From: Thermomicrobiales bacterium
Lineage (GTDB): Bacteria > Chloroflexota > Chloroflexia > Thermomicrobiales > UBA6265
NCBI GenBank assembly: GCA_030447415.1
Contig: JAUJOZ010000022.1
Location: 1-47,986, forward strand
DNA: 47,986 nucleotides
Reading direction: 5' to 3'
A program made the translations under genes and the position numbers. This document shows, in pieces, positions 45,844 through 47,986 of this stretch; position 1 is the first letter of the stretch, and each line of letters begins with the position of its first letter. The notes under the pieces are model-generated. The model made no database searches. It was not told the DNA's origin and worked only from the letters and a program-made list of their open reading frames with translations.

Positions 45844-46836
45844 ATGGTAGGCAACGCGGTCAAGATCAGGGACATCGGCGGACAGAGGGGTACTCGGGCC
45901 CAAGGATGGTTGAAGATCGGGGAGACCCCGATCGACCCGATACAGATTCCCGTTGTCATCATCAACGGCTCGCGACCTGGTCCCACGCTATGTCTTACGG
46001 CGGGCGTCCATGCTGCAGAATATCCGGGCATCGATGCCGTCATGCGCGTCGCCCAGACCTTGGATCCCGCCGAACTGACCGGCAGCGTCGTGGCCGTGCC
46101 CGTGGTCAACCCGCCGATGTTTCAGCGGCGCTCCGGCTTCCTTTCGCCCATCGATGGCCTGAACCTGAATCGGACCGCCCCCGGAAGGCCGGACGGGACG
46201 ATCTCCGAGATCCTTGCCCATGTGGTGCTGACGGAAGTGATCTCAGCCTGCGAGTATCACATCGATTGCCATGGGGGCGACCTGGGCGAGATTCTTTGGC
46301 CTTACGCGGGGTTCTCGCTGACTGGGGATTCCGATATCGACCGGCGCGGCGAAGCTATCGCCAGGCTTTATAGCCCCAACATCGTCGCACTCTACCGCGA
46401 GGGATCACCGCTCCCTCCGACGGCTGGGGCGCTCACCCATCAGGCGACGCGGCGAGGTGTCGTCTCTCTGCTCGCCGAGGCGGGAAGCAACGGCGCCCTC
46501 GACCCGGCCGACGTAGAAATCCATCTGACCGGCATCTACAACACCTTGCGGCATCTCGGCATGCTTTCGGGGGAGCCAACCGTCCAGGGGGATCGTCTCC
46601 GGGCCGTGGATCAATTCGTCGTCAGCGGATGTCGCGGTGGCCTGCTGCGCCTCAAGATCCAGATCGGAGCCCCCCTCGCAGCGGGGCAGGAGGTGGCCGA
46701 GATCTGCAACGTCTTCGGCGAGGTTGTGGAACACGTTCGCGCACCGAGAGACGGGATCGCGCGGCTGATCTGGAACGCCAAGGCGGTCAACACCGGCGAC
46801 CCGATTGTCAAGTGTTGGATTACTGAGCCGACGTAG
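45844..46836 (+). CDS. succinylglutamate desuccinylase/aspartoacylase-family deacylase
   Basis: A zinc deacylase of the AstE/AspA (M14-like) family, 330 residues from this start. Zinc ligands are in TAGVHAAEYPGIDAVMRV (His and Glu) and CEYHIDCHGGDLGE (His); LNLNRTAPGRPDGT supplies the substrate-binding Asn-Arg. The C-terminal beta domain is standard. ATG 45,844 is chosen because AGGGAG lies just before it, because relatives begin about here, and because the mapped promoter leaves no leader for ATG 45,751. It removes the acyl group of an N-acyl amino acid or similar compound. The aminotransferase gene follows 68 bases later. It is divergent from the system-2 importer, whose products may be its substrates. 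Confidence 0.85.
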   Translation: MVGNAVKIRDIGGQRGTRAQGWLKIGETPIDPIQIPVVIINGSRPGPTLCLTAGVHAAEYPGIDAVMRVAQTLDPAELTGSVVAVPVVNPPMFQRRSGFLSPIDGLNLNRTAPGRPDGTISEILAHVVLTEVISACEYHIDCHGGDLGEILWPYAGFSLTGDSDIDRRGEAIARLYSPNIVALYREGSPLPPTAGALTHQATRRGVVSLLAEAGSNGALDPADVEIHLTGIYNTLRHLGMLSGEPTVQGDRLRAVDQFVVSGCRGGLLRLKIQIGAPLAAGQEVAEICNVFGEVVEHVRAPRDGIARLIWNAKAVNTGDPIVKCWITEPT

Positions 46837-46904
46837 GCGCCAGGCTGGGAACGCGAGGAACACCGGCGTGGAGTGCTCAATGCGCACAAGAGAAAGGAAC
46901 GACC

Positions 46905-47986
46905 GTGCGGGTAGAGTCTCAGAAGTTGAGCGAGTTCTTCAACATCGGCCGCGATCTCGGCTGGGACGTCGAGCGCCAGGTTTGGACTGTGAACTCCCTC
47001 AACGATCCCGAAGGGCGCTCCTACACGGTCGGCGACATCCTGGAGGGTGGGGTCTCCCCCGATCTACCCCTGGTCAAATCGGGCAACCGCTATGGTTTCC
47101 CCCCGCTACGGGAAGCCATTGTCAGGTCGCAGTTCTATGACCTGCCCATCGAGAACGTGCTCGTCACCCTCGGCACGCAAATGTCGAACTTCCTCGCCTT
47201 CGCGGTTGGACTCAATGCTGGGGACGAAGCCATCATTGAAACTCCCTCCTGGGAGCAACCACGGGTCCTGTGTGAGGCGCTCAACGTCGACTACAAGCTG
47301 ATCCGGCGCCGACCTGAGCTAAGCTGGAGATTCGACCTCGATGAGTTGGCGGCCATGGTCTCCCCAAAGACCAAGCTCATTTACCTTTGCCATCCCAACA
47401 ACCCCACCGGCGCGACGTTTAGCGAGGGCGAGTTGCGGGCCATCTGCGACCTCGCGGCTCGCTCGGGGATCTACGTCGTATCCGACGAGATCTACCGGGG
47501 GCTGGAGTGGAGCGGCGAGCTCTCTCCGTCCATCGCCAACTTGTACGAGCGGGGCATCGCCACCAGCAGCGTTTCCAAGACGCTGGGCATGAGTGGGGTG
47601 CGCTTGGGCTGGCTTGCTACACAGGACCGCGGCTTCATGGAGCGGTGCATGGAGCTCAAGTACTACATCACGTTGCACCAACTAAGCCGCCTCGACGAGA
47701 CGATTTGCCTGGCCGCGCTTCAACCCGACAAGTACTGGCAATTGGTGCGCGGAACAATGGAGGCCGCCCGCCGCAACTTCGAGGTTGTCTCTCACTGGAT
47801 GGCGACCAATGGGGTGTTTCATTGGGTGGCCCCGGCCGGGGGATTTCTTTCTTTCCCCAGGTATGACCTCGACATCCCGTCCTGGGATCTGTGCATCCAG
47901 CTCCTCCGGGAGCCGTACCGGACGTATCTCATCCCCGGCAGCTGCTACGGGTACGAGGGGCACGTTCGCTTCGGATTCGGGCCCGG
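46905..47986 (+). CDS. PLP-dependent aminotransferase class I/II, partial at window end
   Basis: A fold-type I aminotransferase cut off by the window end after about 360 residues. GTG 46,905 follows AAAGGA. It has SGNRYGFPPLREAIVRSQFY, NVLVTLGTQMSNFLAFAVGL, the PLP-binding CHPNNPTGATFSEGELR, VVSDEIYRGLEWSGE (Asp that binds the pyridine nitrogen) and ATSSVSKTLGMSGVRLGWL with the Schiff-base lysine. The last residues shown, YEGHVRFGFG, hold the substrate-carboxylate-binding arginine. It removes the amino group from an amino acid freed by the deacylase, giving a 2-oxo acid (inference). No frame break is seen. Confidence 0.88.
   Translation, partial: MRVESQKLSEFFNIGRDLGWDVERQVWTVNSLNDPEGRSYTVGDILEGGVSPDLPLVKSGNRYGFPPLREAIVRSQFYDLPIENVLVTLGTQMSNFLAFAVGLNAGDEAIIETPSWEQPRVLCEALNVDYKLIRRRPELSWRFDLDELAAMVSPKTKLIYLCHPNNPTGATFSEGELRAICDLAARSGIYVVSDEIYRGLEWSGELSPSIANLYERGIATSSVSKTLGMSGVRLGWLATQDRGFMERCMELKYYITLHQLSRLDETICLAALQPDKYWQLVRGTMEAARRNFEVVSHWMATNGVFHWVAPAGGFLSFPRYDLDIPSWDLCIQLLREPYRTYLIPGSCYGYEGHVRFGFGP

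Noticed and set aside
1..47986. CRISPR arrays and rRNA genes
   Set aside because: No regularly spaced short repeats and no rRNA signature sequences were seen; the only tandem repeats are pentapeptide and WD40 coding repeats.

Overview
This window is high-GC DNA from a bacterium that I would place, by inference only, in the Chloroflexota (Thermomicrobia-like). The reasons are an etfB-etfA-fixC row, a TM0106-type nuclease-helicase, a TIR-nSTAND-WD40 regulator, Tat-exported peptide-binding lipoprotein-type receptors, and several IS3, IS630 and IS5 family elements. No rRNA, complete tRNA or CRISPR array was seen.

Layout. (1) 1-2976, plus strand: electron-transfer genes etfB (partial), etfA and fixC, all recognisable but broken by many single-base frame changes. 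(2) 3359-7682, plus: one very long Dna2-like gene joining a PD-(D/E)XK nuclease, a Cys cluster and a superfamily-1 helicase, also frame-broken except at its C-terminal end. (3) about 7.8-17.2 kb: an accessory island. It holds a tRNA-Lys-like 3' half, an IS5 transposase remnant, a four-gene minus-strand operon (TIR-nSTAND-WD40 regulator, membrane-anchored FecR/SH3/thrombospondin-3-like protein, stand-alone TIR protein, DUF4231/SLATT membrane protein), and a tyrosine integrase pseudogene. (4) 17.3-22.6 kb: a SelA-like PLP enzyme, then a pair of direct duplicates of an unrecognised gene flanking a DUF1801 gene, a pentapeptide-repeat protein with a TIR/Rossmann-like C-terminal domain, and its multi-pass membrane partner. 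(5) 22.8-26.7 kb: an insertion-sequence cluster (a 133-bp MITE-like element, IS630, and two IS3 elements pointing away from each other). (6) 26.9-48 kb: a catabolic region. It has two separate peptide/opine-type ABC importers without ATPase genes, a GntR/FCD regulator, two tandem paralogous amidohydrolases, a D-2-hydroxyacid dehydrogenase, an SDR remnant, an M42 peptidase, a PhzF-family protein, an isochorismatase-like amidase, an aspartoacylase-like deacylase and an aminotransferase. An IS3 element at 32.1-33.3 kb splits this region.

How the parts work together (inference). The island at 9-16 kb and the module at 19.9-21.9 kb both pair a TIR-type domain protein with a small membrane protein, the layout expected for abortive-infection or stress-conflict systems in which a sensor triggers NAD-type signalling and a membrane effector. 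The right half looks like a dedicated pathway for importing and breaking down an N-acylated or amide-linked compound: import, amide cleavage by several hydrolase families, then transamination and 2-oxo/2-hydroxy acid interconversion.

Data quality. Frame breaks occur about every 100-300 bases in 1-6.6 kb and only about every 1-2 kb later, while family similarity continues across the breaks. I read most of these as sequencing indels, but a few lesions (nonsense codons in the integrase and in codon 20 of the nSTAND gene) are substitutions and may be real.
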